64,000 nt of DNA from CAIWHR01 sp963788185. GTDB lineage: Bacteria > Pseudomonadota > Gammaproteobacteria > Burkholderiales > Casimicrobiaceae. The stretch is taken from positions 62,001 to 126,000 of the forward strand of contig CAWBGE010000023.1 in the NCBI GenBank assembly GCA_963788185.1, written 5' to 3'. The notes below the pieces were generated by a model. The model was given only the letters and a program-made list of their open reading frames with translations, did no database searches and was not told the DNA's origin. A program made the translations under genes and the position numbers. Below, in pieces: positions 18,823-30,556 of this stretch. Each line of letters starts with the position of its first letter. The first letter of the stretch is position 1.

Positions 18823-19452
18823 ATGCCCAAACTGCCCCTGCGCCCCATCCCCCAGCTCATCTTCATGACCCGGTGGCTGCAGCTGCCGCTGTACCTCGGG
18901 CTCATCGTCGCGCAAGCGGTCTACGTCTGGCACTTCTGGGTGGAGTTGACCCATCTGGTCGAAGCCGCGTTCGGCAACCAGTCCGCGATCCAGCAGATCC
19001 TGGTGGCGACGACGCCGCCCGGCCAGGCCAGTTCGCCGATGAAGACGCCGTCGGAGACGGTGATCATGCTGGTGGTGCTGGGCCTGATCGACGTGGTCAT
19101 GATCTCCAACCTGCTGATCATGGTCATCATCGGCGGCTACGAAACCTTCGTGTCGCGGATGCATCTCGAGGATCACCCGGATCAGCCGGAATGGCTGTCG
19201 CACGTGAATGCCTCGGTGCTGAAGGTCAAGCTCGCCACCGCGATCATCGGCATCTCGTCGATCCACCTCCTCAAGACGTTCATCAACGCGCACGCCTACG
19301 ACGAGAAGACCCTGCTGTGGCAAACGACGATCCACATCGCGTTCCTGCTGTCGGCGATGGCGATCGCCGCGGTGGACCGCATACTGCCGACGGCGGCGCG
19401 CGGCCACGCCAGGCCTGCCGGCGCAAACGCCCCGGCGAGTCGCGAGCACTGA
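18823..19452 (+). CDS. UPF0114 (YqhA-like) membrane protein
   Basis: The product has 209 residues from the ATG at 18823 (a longer reading from 18718 has no conserved sequence). It has four helices and the family signature stretch YVWHFWVELTHL, then VVMISNLLIMVIIGGYETFVSR and SSIHLLKTFIN. The function of UPF0114 proteins is not established. It lies 30 bases before the GGDEF-EAL gene and is probably co-transcribed. Confidence 0.9.
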   Translation: MPKLPLRPIPQLIFMTRWLQLPLYLGLIVAQAVYVWHFWVELTHLVEAAFGNQSAIQQILVATTPPGQASSPMKTPSETVIMLVVLGLIDVVMISNLLIMVIIGGYETFVSRMHLEDHPDQPEWLSHVNASVLKVKLATAIIGISSIHLLKTFINAHAYDEKTLLWQTTIHIAFLLSAMAIAAVDRILPTAARGHARPAGANAPASREH

Positions 19453-19482
19453 CGCCGCGACCCGCACCGGTTCGCCATCGCG

Positions 19483-21792
19483 ATGAGACTTCTGCGCCAG
19501 GACACCTCTCCCCTCGAGCGCGACACCGTGGCGCCGGGCCAGCTGCCGCCGGTGAAGATGGGGCTGCTGGCAAAGCTCAACCTGCTGACGGTCGGCCTCA
19601 TCTTCCTCACCTCGGTCGTCACCACGGGCTTTTACTTGTGGCAGCAGTGGCGGGACGAGGAAAACGTCCTGCGCGCGCAGGGCCGAACGGTCGCCACCAT
19701 GCTGGCCGAGCTTTCCGAGCGCGGCCTGCAGGCCGACGATCGGGCATCGATCAATGCGGTGCTCGACAGCCTGCCCGCCGAGGGAGACATCGCCTACGTC
19801 GCCGTGCTGAACGCCGACCGCGCGCAGATCGCGGAGCGCCGTTTCGGCGACTCCCTCGCCGCCTCCGCGCTCCCGCCCCCGCTCCTTCCGGCAGGCGGAG
19901 CGGCGACAACCGCCATCGCCGCAGCCGAGATCAGGCTGCAGGGCCAGCGCTTCATCGAGCTCGTCGCGCCGGTACGCGGCGTGCAGACGGCGGTGGCGAT
20001 CAACAATGCCTCCGATCTCACCGGTGTCGTCCCCGGACACCTTGCGGCGCTGGGATCCGCGGCGGTCGGTCCCGTCGGCTACATCCGGGTCGGGATGACG
20101 TTCGAGCGCCAACAGGCGCAGTTCCGAAAGCTGCTCGTCGGCGGCGCGACGCTGGCGGCATTGGTCGTGGTGCTGGGCATCGGGTCCACGATGCTGCTGA
20201 CGCGGCGCCTGGTGTCTCCGATGCGGCGGCTGATGCGCGCGGCACGAGCCGTCGGCGCGGGCAAGCTCGACATCTACGTCCCGGCGAGCTCGTCCGACGA
20301 GCTGGGCCACCTCACGCACGCGTTCAACCACATGACGCAGCGGCTGGCCACGTCGCAATCGGAGGTCGAGCATTACCAGCGCACGCTGGAAGACAAGGTG
20401 GCACTGCGGACGCGGGAGCTGGAGGCCGCGACGGCGCAGGCGTACAAGCTCGCCCAGCATGACATCCTGACCGGCCTGCCCAACCGCTCGCTCCTCTCCC
20501 AGCGCCTGAAGCAGATCATCGCCCAGGCGCAGCGCGACGGCACCCACATCGCCTGCGTGTTCCTCGATTTCGACCACTTCAAGCGCATCAACGACACGCT
20601 GGGGCACGATGCGGGCGACCAGTTGTTGCAGGCGGTGGCACAGCGCCTGATCAACGCCGTGCGCGAGACCGACACCGTGGCGCGCATCGGCGGCGACGAG
20701 TTCGTGCTGGTGCTGCCCGGCCTCGACGCCGCGCACGCGACTTTCGAGACGATGACGGTGCTGGCGCGCGTCCGGGAGTCGTTCCTGGCGCCCTTCCGGC
20801 TGTCCGACCAGATGCCCACGCTGACCTGCTCGATCGGCGTTTCCATGTACCCGCTGGACGGCAGCGATCCGGTGACGCTGATCAAGCAGGCCGACACCGC
20901 GATGTACGCGTCGAAGGATTCCGGCCGCAACGCCTACCGGTTCTTCACCGCCGACATGAATGCGCGCGTACAGCAGCGGCTGCAGATCGAAACCGACATG
21001 CGCCGCGGCCTCATCGGCAACGAGTTCTTCCTGGTCTACCAGCCGCAGATCGACCTGCGCACCGGGCGAACGATGGGCGTGGAAGCGCTGGTCCGCTGGC
21101 GCGATCCGGAGCGCGGCGTGATCCTGCCGGGCGAGTTCATCCCCATTGCCGAGGAATCGGGAATGATCCACGCGCTGGGTGCGCGCGTGCTGCGCGACGC
21201 CTGCAAGCAGGTGCAGGAGTGGCACGGCAACGGGATGCCGCTGCGGCTCTCCGTCAACCTCTCGGTGCAGCAGCTGCAGCACGAGGGTTGGCTCGGCGTG
21301 GTCGAGGATGCGCTGACGTCGAGCGGGCTGTCGTCGCAATACCTCGATCTCGAGATCACCGAAAGCATGATCATCACCCACCCCGGGCGGGCCGTGGACA
21401 CGCTGGTGAAGCTGCAGCAGCGCGGCATTTCGATCACCGTCGACGATTTCGGCACCGGCTACTCGAGCCTGTCCTACCTCGCCCGACTGCCGATCCAGAG
21501 CCTCAAGATCGATCAGCGTTTTGTCCGCGGTCTCGAGCACAACAAGAGCGACGAGACCATCACCCAGGCCATCATCGCGCTTTCGCACGCGCTGGGGCTG
21601 CGCGTCATCGCCGAGGGCGTCGAGACGGCCGCGCAATTCGCGTTCCTGAAGGACCTGGGGTGCGAGGAGGCGCAGGGCTATCTGATATCGCACCCGATGG
21701 AAGAGCCGGACTTCGTCAACTGGTGGGCACTGCAGGCGTCCGAGCCGTGGCAGAACGGCCATCAGCACGACATGTGGCCCACGCACCATTGA
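19483..21792 (+). CDS. Membrane-bound GGDEF-EAL cyclic-di-GMP enzyme
   Basis: The product has 769 residues. A helix at about 35-55, a periplasmic CHASE8-like segment to about 220, a second helix, and a HAMP linker are followed by a GGDEF domain with intact GGDEF at 403-407 and an EAL domain with E534-A-L-V-R and DDFGTGYSSLSYL. Both active-site signatures are intact, so it could make or break c-di-GMP; which activity dominates cannot be told. It may link an envelope signal to attachment or extracellular matrix, relevant to surface proteins encoded further on. Confidence 0.93.
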   Translation: MRLLRQDTSPLERDTVAPGQLPPVKMGLLAKLNLLTVGLIFLTSVVTTGFYLWQQWRDEENVLRAQGRTVATMLAELSERGLQADDRASINAVLDSLPAEGDIAYVAVLNADRAQIAERRFGDSLAASALPPPLLPAGGAATTAIAAAEIRLQGQRFIELVAPVRGVQTAVAINNASDLTGVVPGHLAALGSAAVGPVGYIRVGMTFERQQAQFRKLLVGGATLAALVVVLGIGSTMLLTRRLVSPMRRLMRAARAVGAGKLDIYVPASSSDELGHLTHAFNHMTQRLATSQSEVEHYQRTLEDKVALRTRELEAATAQAYKLAQHDILTGLPNRSLLSQRLKQIIAQAQRDGTHIACVFLDFDHFKRINDTLGHDAGDQLLQAVAQRLINAVRETDTVARIGGDEFVLVLPGLDAAHATFETMTVLARVRESFLAPFRLSDQMPTLTCSIGVSMYPLDGSDPVTLIKQADTAMYASKDSGRNAYRFFTADMNARVQQRLQIETDMRRGLIGNEFFLVYQPQIDLRTGRTMGVEALVRWRDPERGVILPGEFIPIAEESGMIHALGARVLRDACKQVQEWHGNGMPLRLSVNLSVQQLQHEGWLGVVEDALTSSGLSSQYLDLEITESMIITHPGRAVDTLVKLQQRGISITVDDFGTGYSSLSYLARLPIQSLKIDQRFVRGLEHNKSDETITQAIIALSHALGLRVIAEGVETAAQFAFLKDLGCEEAQGYLISHPMEEPDFVNWWALQASEPWQNGHQHDMWPTHH

Positions 21793-21805
21793 CGCGCCGA
21801 TCGTC

Positions 21806-22393
21806 TCAGTCCGCCTGCAGGTCCTCGCGGTAGTCGACATCCCGCAGGATCCCCGGATCGTCGACGTCGATCCGGAACACGCGTTCGCCCGCCGCCGCGA
21901 GTATCCTCCGGGCACCTTCGTCGCCTGAAAGCGCGCGCAGTTCCGGCAACAGCGCGCGCGAGAATCCGACCGGATGCCCCCGTCTGCCGCCGTGAAACGG
22001 CGCGGCGATCGGCGCGCCAGCGACCAGTGCCTCGGTCACGGCGTGAACGGTGCCCGGTAGCACCCACGGCATGTCGGCCAGCGCGACGACCCACCCGCGC
22101 GCGTCCGGCACCACGGAGACGCCGAAGGCGAGGCTCGCCCCCATCCCCCGGTCGGCGTCGGCGAAGACCCTCACCTCGGCGCCCGCATCCGCGAGGGACG
22201 CGGCGAGATCCGCATCGTCCGGACGCACGACAGCGATGACCCGGTACAGCACCGAGCGCAACTGGCGGCAGGCCATCGCGCCGACCGCGATGCCTGGCGC
22301 CGCCGCGTTGCCGCTTGCCGCGAGACGCGCCATCAGCTTGGCGCCGCCGAAGCGGCCGCCGCGGCCGGCCGCCAGCAGGACGCCGGCGATCAC
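21806..22393 (-). CDS. MobA-like nucleotidyltransferase (molybdenum cofactor cytidylyltransferase type)
   Basis: The product has 195 residues. It starts at GTG overlapping the stop of the binding-protein gene (GTGA). The start VIAGVLLAAGRGGRFGG-KL is the nucleotide-binding loop of the MobA/MocA group, with VALADMPWV and the late GHPVGF also typical. MocA-type enzymes attach CMP to molybdopterin for xanthine-oxidase family enzymes, but no such enzyme is in this window, so the acceptor is uncertain. Confidence 0.8.
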   Translation of the reverse strand: MIAGVLLAAGRGGRFGGAKLMARLAASGNAAAPGIAVGAMACRQLRSVLYRVIAVVRPDDADLAASLADAGAEVRVFADADRGMGASLAFGVSVVPDARGWVVALADMPWVLPGTVHAVTEALVAGAPIAAPFHGGRRGHPVGFSRALLPELRALSGDEGARRILAAAGERVFRIDVDDPGILRDVDYREDLQAD

Positions 22394-23532
22394 TCGGGCA
22401 GGAGCCGGAACTTGCCGTCCCTGACGGTCACCAGCACGCGCGCGCGTTCGTCCATGCCGTTGTGATTGGTCGGGCTCATGTTGAATACGCCCTGGCAGCC
22501 GACGACCTCGCGTTCCTGCTCGACCGCATCGCGCAGCGCGACGCGAAACGCCTCGGTCCCGGGCCTGGCCTTCTTCGCCGCCACCGGAATCGCCCGCTCG
22601 AGGATCAGTCCGGAATCGTAGGTGTTGGCACCGAAGGTGGCAGGCTTCTGCCCGAACTGCTTCTCGTAGGCACTGATGTAAGCGGTCGCAACCTTCTTGA
22701 TCGGATTGCTGTCGGCGATCTCGCCGATGACCAGCATCGGGCCGGCGGCGAGTATCGTGCCTTCGACCTTGTCCTTGCCGAGGCGGATGAAATCGTCGGT
22801 CGCGACGCCGTGCGTCTGGTAGACGACCCCCTTGTAGCCCTGCTCGCGCAGCGTCATCTGCGGCAGCACGCCGGGCCCTCCCACGCCGGCCACCAGCACG
22901 GCGTCGGGCTTCGCCAGCAGCAGCTTCAGAATCTGTCCGGTGACGCTGGGGTCGGTGCGCAGGTAATACTCGGTCGCCGCAAGCTTGATGCCCGCCTTCT
23001 CGGCCATGGGCGCGAAGACGCGATGCCAGTTCTCTCCGTAGGGGTCCTTGAACCCGATGAAGCCCACGGTCTTCACGCCGGACTTCACCATGTGCTTGAC
23101 CAGCGCCGCGGCAATGAGGTCGTCGTTCTGCGTGGTCTTGAACACCCAGCGCTTCTTCGCGTCGAGCGGCTCGACCACCGACGACGTGCCCACCGTCGCC
23201 ATCAGCGGCACCTTGCCCTCGGCGATGAAGTCCAGCATCGCCAGCGCATTGGGCGTCGTCGACGGGCCGATGATCGCGTCGACGTGATGCTCCTGGATCA
23301 GCTTCTTCACGTTCTGCACCGCGCGCGTCGTGTCGCCGCCGTCGTCGTACTGGATGTATTCGACCGAGAGATCGCCGACCTTCTTCGGCAGCAGTTCGCC
23401 GGTGTTCTTCTGCGGAATGCCGATGGCGGTGGTGGGTCCCGTTGCCGAGACCATCAATCCGATCTTCACCTGCGCAAGCGCGAAGGTGGACAGGAGCGAG
23501 AAACAGGTGGCGATGGCGATGCGAGCGAGCAC
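22390..23532 (-). CDS. Branched-chain amino-acid-type ABC substrate-binding protein, orphan
   Basis: The product has 380 residues from a GTG at 23532 with AGGGA about 8 bases before; it then opens with a signal peptide (ARIAIATCFSLLSTFALAQ). The mature part follows the LivJ/periplasmic-binding type I fold (KIGLMVSATGP, GPSTTPNALAMLDF, GFKDPYGENW). No permease or ATPase genes accompany it, so it must work with a transporter elsewhere. Related proteins bind amino acids, aromatic acids or amides; the ligand cannot be read from sequence. It overlaps the MobA-like gene. Confidence 0.88.
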   Translation of the reverse strand: MLARIAIATCFSLLSTFALAQVKIGLMVSATGPTTAIGIPQKNTGELLPKKVGDLSVEYIQYDDGGDTTRAVQNVKKLIQEHHVDAIIGPSTTPNALAMLDFIAEGKVPLMATVGTSSVVEPLDAKKRWVFKTTQNDDLIAAALVKHMVKSGVKTVGFIGFKDPYGENWHRVFAPMAEKAGIKLAATEYYLRTDPSVTGQILKLLLAKPDAVLVAGVGGPGVLPQMTLREQGYKGVVYQTHGVATDDFIRLGKDKVEGTILAAGPMLVIGEIADSNPIKKVATAYISAYEKQFGQKPATFGANTYDSGLILERAIPVAAKKARPGTEAFRVALRDAVEQEREVVGCQGVFNMSPTNHNGMDERARVLVTVRDGKFRLLPE

Positions 23533-23629
23533 GAACGATCCCTTCAGGGAGGATTGGACAGCCGCAAATGTAAGCCCTGTGCCCCTCGGCGGACAAGCGT
23601 TCCGTCGCGCGGCGCCGGGGAAATCCTGC

Positions 23630-24787
23630 TCAGGACGCGGCAAGGCGCCAGAGCGACGTCACCTCGGCGGCGCGCGCCGCGTGCAGCGGATCGGCAGCGT
23701 CGGCCGCCCGGGGATGTTTCGGCCGCACATCGGCGCGACCCACGACCTTCAAACCCGCCGCGTCGAACGCCGCGAGCAGTTCCGCCCTCGATCGCAGGCC
23801 CAGCTGCTCCGCGAAATCCGAGAGGATGAGCCAGCCCTCGCCCTGCGGCGTGAGGTGTGCGCGCAGCGCCGCCAGGAATCCAAGCAACATGCGGCTCTCC
23901 GGGTCGTAGATCCCGCGCTCCATCGGAGAACTCGGCCGCGCCGGAACCCAGGGCGGATTGCACACGACCAGCGCCGCGCGCCCTTCGGGGAAGAGGTCCG
24001 CCTGAACGACTTCCACGCCCTTCGCCAGTCCGAGGCGTTCGAGGTTCTCGCGAGCGCAGGCCAGCGCGCGGGGATCCTGGTCGGTGGCGACCACGCGACC
24101 GATGCCGCGCCGCGCGAGCACGGCGGCCAGCACGCCGGTGCCGGTGCCGATGTCGAAGGCGACATCCGACGATGACATCGCCGCCGGCAGCGGCGCTCCG
24201 GCGACCAGATCGACGTACTCGCTGCGAATCGGCGCGAACACCCCGTAGTGCGGATGGATTCGGCCGCCGATCGCGGGAATCTCGATTCCCCTGCTGCGCC
24301 ATTCGTGCGCGCCGATGACGCCCAGCAACTCGCGCAGCGATGCGACCGAGGCGCCCGCTCCCGGGCCGTAGGCTTCCGTGCAGGCCTGACGGATGTCGGG
24401 CGCGCGTCGCAACGGAATGCCCCAGTCCTCGTCGAGCGGCAGCAGCAGCGCGCGCAGCGTGCGCGCACGCTGCGACCGCGCCTGACGGTGGAGATGAAAG
24501 GCTTCGGCGGGGGATGCGGGCACCGCGGATGGAGCCGGCTTCTTCGCCTTGCGCGGCGGGCGGTCGGCGCGGCGCGCCAGCGCAATCAGCATCTGGCGCG
24601 CATTCTGGAAGTCGCCCCGCCACAGCAGCGCGGTCCCCTGGGACGCGAGGACATACGCATGATCTGCCGTCATGCCATCGTCGGCGATCACCACGCGCGC
24701 CGGAGGCGGCACCGCGCACTCCGAGCGCCAGCGCGCGGAGCGCGCCTCGCCGTCCTCGGTCCAGTGCACGACGGGGTGCGCGCTCAC
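23630..24787 (-). CDS. Class I SAM-dependent methyltransferase (N5-glutamine type fold)
   Basis: The product has about 385 residues from a GTG at 24787, 34 bases after upp. Residues 1-180 are not recognised. The C-terminal half has motif I DIGTGTGVLAAVLA, an acidic TDQDPRAL, and the catalytic-type NPPW (VVCNPPWVPARPS) found in enzymes that methylate N5-glutamine or exocyclic bases, such as PrmC and RsmC relatives. Substrate is unknown. It is probably co-transcribed with upp. Confidence 0.8.
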   Translation of the reverse strand: MSAHPVVHWTEDGEARSARWRSECAVPPPARVVIADDGMTADHAYVLASQGTALLWRGDFQNARQMLIALARRADRPPRKAKKPAPSAVPASPAEAFHLHRQARSQRARTLRALLLPLDEDWGIPLRRAPDIRQACTEAYGPGAGASVASLRELLGVIGAHEWRSRGIEIPAIGGRIHPHYGVFAPIRSEYVDLVAGAPLPAAMSSSDVAFDIGTGTGVLAAVLARRGIGRVVATDQDPRALACARENLERLGLAKGVEVVQADLFPEGRAALVVCNPPWVPARPSSPMERGIYDPESRMLLGFLAALRAHLTPQGEGWLILSDFAEQLGLRSRAELLAAFDAAGLKVVGRADVRPKHPRAADAADPLHAARAAEVTSLWRLAAS

Positions 24788-24821
24788 GCTCGAAGCCCTG
24801 TCGGCAGCGCCGCGCGCCAAC

Positions 24822-25454
24822 CTATTTGGTGCCGAACAACCGATCGCCGGCGTCGCCCAGTCCCGGCACGATGTAGCCGTGATCGTTGAGATGATCGTCG
24901 ACGGCAGCGGTGTAGATCGGAATGTCGGGATGCCCCGCCTGCAGCGCCGTAACGCCTTCCGGCGCTGCCAGCAGGCAGACATACTTGATCGTCGCGGCCC
25001 CGGCCTCCTTAAGGCGATTGATGGCGGCGACCGCCGAATGGCCGGTGGCGAGCATCGGATCGACGACGATGACCAGGCGATCGGCGATATCCTCCGGCAC
25101 CTTGAAGTAGTACTGCACCGCCGCCAGCGTCTTCGGGTCGCGGTAGAGGCCGATGTGCCCGACCCGGGCCGCAGGCAGGATGTCCAGCATGCCGTCGAGC
25201 ATGCCGTTGCCGGCGCGCAGGATCGACACCAGGCACAGCTTCTTGCCGCTGATCTGCGGTGCGTCGATCGCCGCCAGCGGCGTTTCGATGGGCACCATTT
25301 CGAGCGGCAGGTCGCGGGTCACCTCGTAGGCGAGCAATTGCGCGATCTCCCTAAGCAGACGGCGAAAATTGTCGGTGGTCGTGTCCTTGCGCCGCATGAT
25401 CGTGAGCTTGTGCAGGATCAGCGGATGACCGACGACGGTGAGCGTGTCCGGCAT
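24822..25454 (-). CDS. upp: Uracil phosphoribosyltransferase
   Basis: The product has 210 residues, normal length. It converts uracil and PRPP to UMP (pyrimidine salvage, cytoplasm). Seen are RRKDTTTDNFRRLL at the N-terminus, SILRAGNGMLDG, the PRPP-binding loop VVDPMLATGHSA, and the C-terminal uracil-binding YIVPGLGDAGDRLFGTK. The start ATG precedes PDTLTVVGHPL, the usual beginning. Confidence 0.96.
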   Translation of the reverse strand: MPDTLTVVGHPLILHKLTIMRRKDTTTDNFRRLLREIAQLLAYEVTRDLPLEMVPIETPLAAIDAPQISGKKLCLVSILRAGNGMLDGMLDILPAARVGHIGLYRDPKTLAAVQYYFKVPEDIADRLVIVVDPMLATGHSAVAAINRLKEAGAATIKYVCLLAAPEGVTALQAGHPDIPIYTAAVDDHLNDHGYIVPGLGDAGDRLFGTK

Positions 25455-25603
25455 GGTTGTGGGTCCTGGATCGTGGTGAACGTGGAGCGCTGAACGCGGC
25501 AACCTCGCGCGCTCACCTCGGCGAACGGTGCTGCGACCGCGAGAAGTGAAGATACTGCGAGATGGCGCCGTGCGGGTCAAGCGCGACGCCGACCCGGGCG
25601 GCG

Positions 25604-25620
25604 GGCCGGGTGGCCCGGCC
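25604..25620 (-). terminator. Possible terminator of the sulfide/RND operon
   Basis: GGCCGGG-TGG-CCCGGCC makes a strong seven-base-pair hairpin 20 bases after the last gene of the operon, but no T run follows, so the call is weak. Confidence 0.3.
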
Positions 25621-25639
25621 TGTCAGCGTGACGCGACTC

Positions 25640-25842
25640 TCAGCCCGCCTTGACGCCCAGCTTCAGGAGTATCTTCTCCAGCGGGCAGAAGCACGTGAAC
25701 CCGCTCTGGAACAGGTTGGCGCCTACGAACGCCGTGAACCACAGCCAGTTGGCGTTGACGAAGAGCGGACTCCCCGGCGCGCCCAACCCCAGCGAAATGA
25801 GCACGAAGGCTCCGGCGAAAATGCGGATCATGCGATTGGTGT

Positions 25843-25846
<4 letters not shown>
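25640..25846 (-). CDS. DUF2892 membrane protein (distal copy)
   Basis: The product has 68 residues with two helices and the DUF2892 pattern (NRMIRIFAGAFVLISLGL, then FQSGFTCFCPLEKILLKLG). This domain also forms the membrane part of YgaP, a rhodanese that handles sulfane sulfur; the C-F-C-P motif may matter. Its ATG overlaps the stop of the RND permease (ATGA). A second DUF2892 gene opens the same operon at 31851. Confidence 0.88.
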
Positions 25847-29094
<3,248 letters not shown>

Positions 29095-29113
29095 TGGGAT
29101 ACCTGGTTGCAGC

Positions 29114-29206
29114 GCACGCCGGCGTCCGCCCTTGGGGCGGCCCGGCGGAACGTGGGACGAGCCTCGCGCGCTGCACGCCGGCGTTCGCCCCTGGGGCGTC
29201 CCGGCG
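29114..29206. repeat. Tandem pair of a 34-base GC-rich motif between sqr and the RND permease
   Basis: Two copies, 29114-29147 and 29173-29206, match at 31 of 34 bases, spaced 59 bases start to start. Each begins GCACGCCGGCGT and ends CCCGGCG, and has internal pairing (CGCCC with GGGCG). They fill the gap between two genes of one operon, so they are transcribed and could form hairpins that adjust message stability. Confidence 0.7.
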
Positions 29207-29223
29207 CGCTCACGCCTTGTCCG

Positions 29224-30498
29224 TCATTTCATCTTGAGTTTCTCGACGCCGATCGCCTTCATCAGGTATTTCTCGTAGATGGGTTCCGATGTTCCCGCCT
29301 TCATCTTGCGGATGAAGTACTTCTCGAAGCCGATCTTGGCGAGGTGCACCCACTTGCCCTGCGCAAACCAGTTGACATTGCGCGGCGGAATCTGCGGCAG
29401 TGCGACGAAAACTATTCCGGTGTCGCCCATGTCGGCAAGGCAGACCGCATTCCACGTCGCCTTGTCGGTGGGTTCCTTGCCGTCCAGTTCGGACCGGATG
29501 TTGTGTGCGGCGGCAGTGACCATCGACTCGATCATGTAGCCGGTCTTCGGCGCGCCCGTCGGCACCGGCGTCGCCTCGACCGGCGGAATCGCCACGCACA
29601 CGCCCACGGCGTAGATGTTCTTGAACCTGGGGTTGCGCTGATGCGCGTCGATGACGATGAAGCCGCGCGGATTGGTCAGGCCCTCGATGCCGAACACCGC
29701 GTCGATCCCCTTGAACGCCGGCAACATCATCGAGTACTTGAAGGGCAGCACATGTTCCTTCTTCGGCTTGCCTTCGTCGTCGTGCTCGGTGACGTGCATC
29801 TTGCCGGCCTCGACCTTGGTCACCTTGGCGTTGCAGATCCACTTGACGTGCTTGTCGCGCAGCGCGGCCTCGAGCATGCCCTTCGAGTCGCCGACGCCGC
29901 CGAGGCCGAGGTGGCCGATGTACGGCTCGGCGGTGACGAAGGTCATCGGCACCTTGTCGCGGATCTTGCGGCGGCGCAGGTCGGTTTCCATGATGAAGCA
30001 GAATTCGTAGGCGGGCCCGAAGCACGAGGCACCCTGGACCGCACCGACGACGATCGGACCCGGATCCTGGACGAACCGGTCCCAATCGGCCGCCGCGCGC
30101 TCCGCATGATCGACGTGGCAAACCGACTGCGTGTGGCCGTTGGGGCCGAGCCCTTCGATTTCGTCGAAGGCGAGCTTGGGCCCGGTCGCGATGACGAGAT
30201 AGTCGTAGGCCAGCATCGTGCCGTCGTTGAGTTCGACGGCGTTCTTGTCGGGATGCACGCGCTTGGCGCCGGTCGGGTTGTACGCGATGCCCTTCTTCTC
30301 GAGGTAGGCCGCCACCGGAAACTCGATGTCGCTGCGCTTGCGCCAACGGACCGCCACCCAGGGATTGGACGGCACGAAGTGGTAATTCGGTCCCTGCCCC
30401 AGCACGGTGACCGTATCGCCGGCGCGCAGCAACGCCTTCATCTCGTAGGCCATCGGCATCCCGCCGAGTCCCGCCCCCAGTATCACGATGTGTGCCAT
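29224..30498 (-). CDS. sqr: Sulfide:quinone oxidoreductase, type I-like
   Basis: The product has 424 residues. It oxidises sulfide to sulfane sulfur/polysulfide and reduces quinone at the cytoplasmic-side inner membrane. The FAD-binding GAGLGG is at 8-13. Three cysteines, C127 (SVCHVDHA), C159 (GASCFGP) and C353 (NAVCLADMG), sit where Acidithiobacillus SQR has its catalytic Cys128, Cys160 and Cys356; the quinone/FAD region PVEATPVPTGAPKTGYM is also intact. The C-terminus (FEKYFIRKMK and following) matches the amphipathic membrane anchor. It lies between the RND adaptor and permease genes, an order that ties sulfide oxidation to efflux. Confidence 0.93.
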   Translation of the reverse strand: MAHIVILGAGLGGMPMAYEMKALLRAGDTVTVLGQGPNYHFVPSNPWVAVRWRKRSDIEFPVAAYLEKKGIAYNPTGAKRVHPDKNAVELNDGTMLAYDYLVIATGPKLAFDEIEGLGPNGHTQSVCHVDHAERAAADWDRFVQDPGPIVVGAVQGASCFGPAYEFCFIMETDLRRRKIRDKVPMTFVTAEPYIGHLGLGGVGDSKGMLEAALRDKHVKWICNAKVTKVEAGKMHVTEHDDEGKPKKEHVLPFKYSMMLPAFKGIDAVFGIEGLTNPRGFIVIDAHQRNPRFKNIYAVGVCVAIPPVEATPVPTGAPKTGYMIESMVTAAAHNIRSELDGKEPTDKATWNAVCLADMGDTGIVFVALPQIPPRNVNWFAQGKWVHLAKIGFEKYFIRKMKAGTSEPIYEKYLMKAIGVEKLKMK

Positions 30499-30556
30499 GT
30501 GCGATCTCCTCCTGCCCTTTGTGCCGTTTGGCGGGCTCGATGTGGCGTTGCGCGAG

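Noticed and set aside
18778..21915. A 1045-codon open frame on the minus strand
   Set aside because: It is antisense to UPF0114 and the GGDEF-EAL gene; composition (R, H, D, Q) is typical of shadow frames.
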